A stretch of DNA of 31,936 bases. Origin: SICU01 sp038045445 (GTDB lineage: Archaea > Nanobdellota > Nanobdellia > Pacearchaeales > GW2011-AR1). A program made the position numbers and the translations under genes. Of this stretch, positions 30,895-31,936 are shown one piece after another. The notes beneath the pieces were generated by a model. It ran no database searches. It was given only the letters and a program-made list of their open reading frames with translations, and had not been told where the DNA came from. The stretch is taken from NCBI GenBank assembly GCA_038045445.1, contig JBBSYC010000025.1:1-31936 (forward strand). The letters are read 5' to 3'. Each line of letters begins with the position of its first letter. Position 1 is the first letter of the stretch.

Positions 30895-31319
30895 GGATTT
30901 TTCTGGATTTGAGGTTAAATTAATAGTTATGTCGTCGGGCAAACAAATTGATTATTAGCAAGTCGCAGTAAAGGAATTCTCTCTTCTCTCTCACTATCTT
31001 CTTCTCTTTTTTCTATCTCTCTTTCTTTCTTTGACTCCAAGCGCTCATAGATGATCTGAAGTATACTATCTGTAAACACCTTTTGATTAATGACTAATAT
31101 AATATCAATAAGGCTTTAATAGGTGTTCTCAAAAAAGCTATGCCCTAGAGGGCTTATCAATTAATACTGATATATAGAGTATCCAGATAAGCAAACAAAG
31201 GGCTACACGCAAGTTCATAGTATTCCGAAAGGAATCATAAAATACAGTGTTAATAGTTAGTAATGATGAAAAAACCTTGGGAGAGTTCGGAGTGAAAACT
31301 AAAGATGCAGTGATACTAA
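30895..31319 (+). other. Non-coding region before the DGR template
   Basis: No convincing gene in about 425 bases. A polypyrimidine tract (CT/TTC-rich, with almost no purine) spans 30977-31032. AACACCT (31075-31081) pairs with AGGTGTT (31121-31127). GCCCTAGAGGGC (31142-31153) is a palindrome. ATTCC-GAAA-GGAAT (31222-31235) is a stem with a GNRA-type loop. TGATATATAG (about 31168-31177) could be a TATA box for the template RNA. No Avd-like accessory gene could be seen. Confidence 0.5.
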
Positions 31320-31430
31320 ATGAACTTGCTACAACTGTCGCGAGGTTCAATGCGAATTCAGACAGGGCCAACTTGAATTGCAATGAGGGTCCTGCTAATC
31401 GCAATGCCGAGCTCGGAATAACCTACCTCT
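31320..31430 (+). repeat. Probable DGR template repeat (TR)
   Basis: Translated in one frame the stretch 31343-31417 reads RFNANSDRANLNCNEG then PANRNAELG. Seven Asn codons (six AAT, one AAC) lie within 57 bases (31349-31405), with spacing typical of DGR templates whose adenines are mutated into C-type-lectin-type variable regions. It is in the same orientation as, and ends about 15-25 bases before, the reverse transcriptase. A short open frame (31247-31432) crosses it but is probably not a protein gene. The true edges need the variable copy, which is not in this window. Confidence 0.75.
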
Positions 31431-31442
31431 AGGGGAATATTA

Positions 31443-31936
31443 ATGAAAACTCACAAAAATTTGTACGGCAAACTTTGCGCTATGCATAACTTGCTTATTG
31501 CTTATGAAAAAGCTAGAAAAGGCAAATCAAAGAAAGAATCTGTTATTGAATTTGATAAAGATTTATCTAATGAATTAAACACACTTCATACAGAACTTGT
31601 TTCATGTACATATAAACCAAGAAGTCTTAGAAGATTTGTTGTGCGTGATCCTAAGACAAGAACAATTCATTCTTCTGCATTTAGAGATAGGGTAGTTCAT
31701 CACGCCTTAATTAATATCATTGGGCCTATATTTGAGAAGACTTTTATTTATGATTCTTATGCTAACCAAATAGGTAAGGGAACGCATCCTGCAATAAAAA
31801 GATTTGATATTTTTAAGAGGAAAGTCTCGCTTAATGGCAGATTAGTAAAATCTAGTCGTGCGGGGGGGGGGGGGGGGGGGCCACTAAAAAAAATTTCATA
31901 CAAGGCTTTTGTCTTAAGGCAGATATTAAAAAATAT
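31443..31936 (+). CDS. DGR-type reverse transcriptase, 5' part, frame broken by poly-G and truncated by window end
   Basis: ATG at 31443. NLLIAYEKARKGK, LVSCTYKPRSLRRFVVRDPK and AFRDRVVHHALINIIGPIFEKTFIYDSYANQIGKGTHPAIKRF match the N-terminal RT blocks of diversity-generating retroelement and related retron/group II-like enzymes. The order TR then RT supports the DGR class. At 31862-31880 a run of 19 G interrupts the gene. After it, the expected family sequence NFIQGFCLKADIKKY appears in another frame (CAA at 31901), the start of the catalytic palm. The stop and the YxDD motif lie beyond the window. Confidence 0.85.
   Translation, partial: MKTHKNLYGKLCAMHNLLIAYEKARKGKSKKESVIEFDKDLSNELNTLHTELVSCTYKPRSLRRFVVRDPKTRTIHSSAFRDRVVHHALINIIGPIFEKTFIYDSYANQIGKGTHPAIKRFDIFKRKVSLNGRLVKSSRAGGGGGGPLKKISYKAFVLRQILKN

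Noticed and set aside
31247..31432. 61-codon frame crossing the template repeat, taken as a protein gene
   Set aside because: Starts at GTG without signals; the Asn-rich part is better explained as a DGR template. A real short gene cannot be fully excluded.
1..31936. CRISPR array or cas genes
   Set aside because: No regularly spaced direct repeats with unique spacers; the repeated sequences are long hairpin elements or dispersed palindromes.

Overview
The window looks like a low-GC DPANN-type archaeal genome fragment, most like the Woesearchaeota/Pacearchaeota group; that placement is inferred from gene content and style. Supporting signs are archaeal class III prepilin signals, an archaeal type IV pilus ATPase with an intein, an archaeal-style SRP RNA, many TATA boxes about 26 nt upstream of apparently leaderless start codons, and short genes packed into overlapping operons.

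Layout. 1-1246: a small membrane protein and a winged-helix/RelE-type toxin-antitoxin pair. 1285-1569: a chain of hairpins ending in a 190-bp structured repeat whose near-identical second copy lies at 13337-13526. 1583-2715: two pilin-like genes. 2766-3506: a homologue of 16S rRNA G1405 (FmrO/Rmt-type) methyltransferases. 3518-4879: an archaeal AAA ATPase behind a palindromic operator. 5006-12987: a type IV pilus locus on the minus strand, with five pilin-like genes, the secretion ATPase carrying a 540-residue homing-endonuclease intein, and two platform proteins. 13028-13286: SRP RNA. 13540-13910: a broken Nudix-like gene. 13911-21126: housekeeping and envelope genes (secreted Cys-rich protein, DUF5667-like protein, GT9 glycosyltransferase, arginyl-tRNA synthetase, tRNA-Thr, GT-C mannosyltransferase-like protein, GtrA-like protein).

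21250-25967 is an accessory island. An AbiE-type pair, a Fic protein, a possible metal-dependent phospholipase-like protein and an RHH/MT-A70 methyltransferase group all lie on the minus strand. They are separated by related imperfect palindromes whose gene-sense ends read (G)GGCGTTAT or close to it, which resembles an integron gene-cassette array with attC-like sites. A divergent, palindrome-rich promoter then starts a plus-strand type IV secretion (conjugation-like) operon at 26103-30874: zinc-ribbon protein, VirB2-like, unknown Cys-rich membrane protein, VirB6-like, a PrgI-like protein with a soluble extension, and a VirB4 ATPase with a C-terminal PD-(D/E)XK-like domain.

Downstream, 31320-31936 holds what looks like the start of a diversity-generating retroelement (DGR): an Asn-codon-rich template repeat followed at once by a DGR-type reverse transcriptase. 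The reverse transcriptase frame is broken by a run of 19 G that is probably a sequencing or assembly artefact, and it runs off the end of the window. The variable target gene is not in the window. The DGR beside an archaeal conjugation module, the attC-like cassette array and the 190-bp hairpin element are the most interesting observations.
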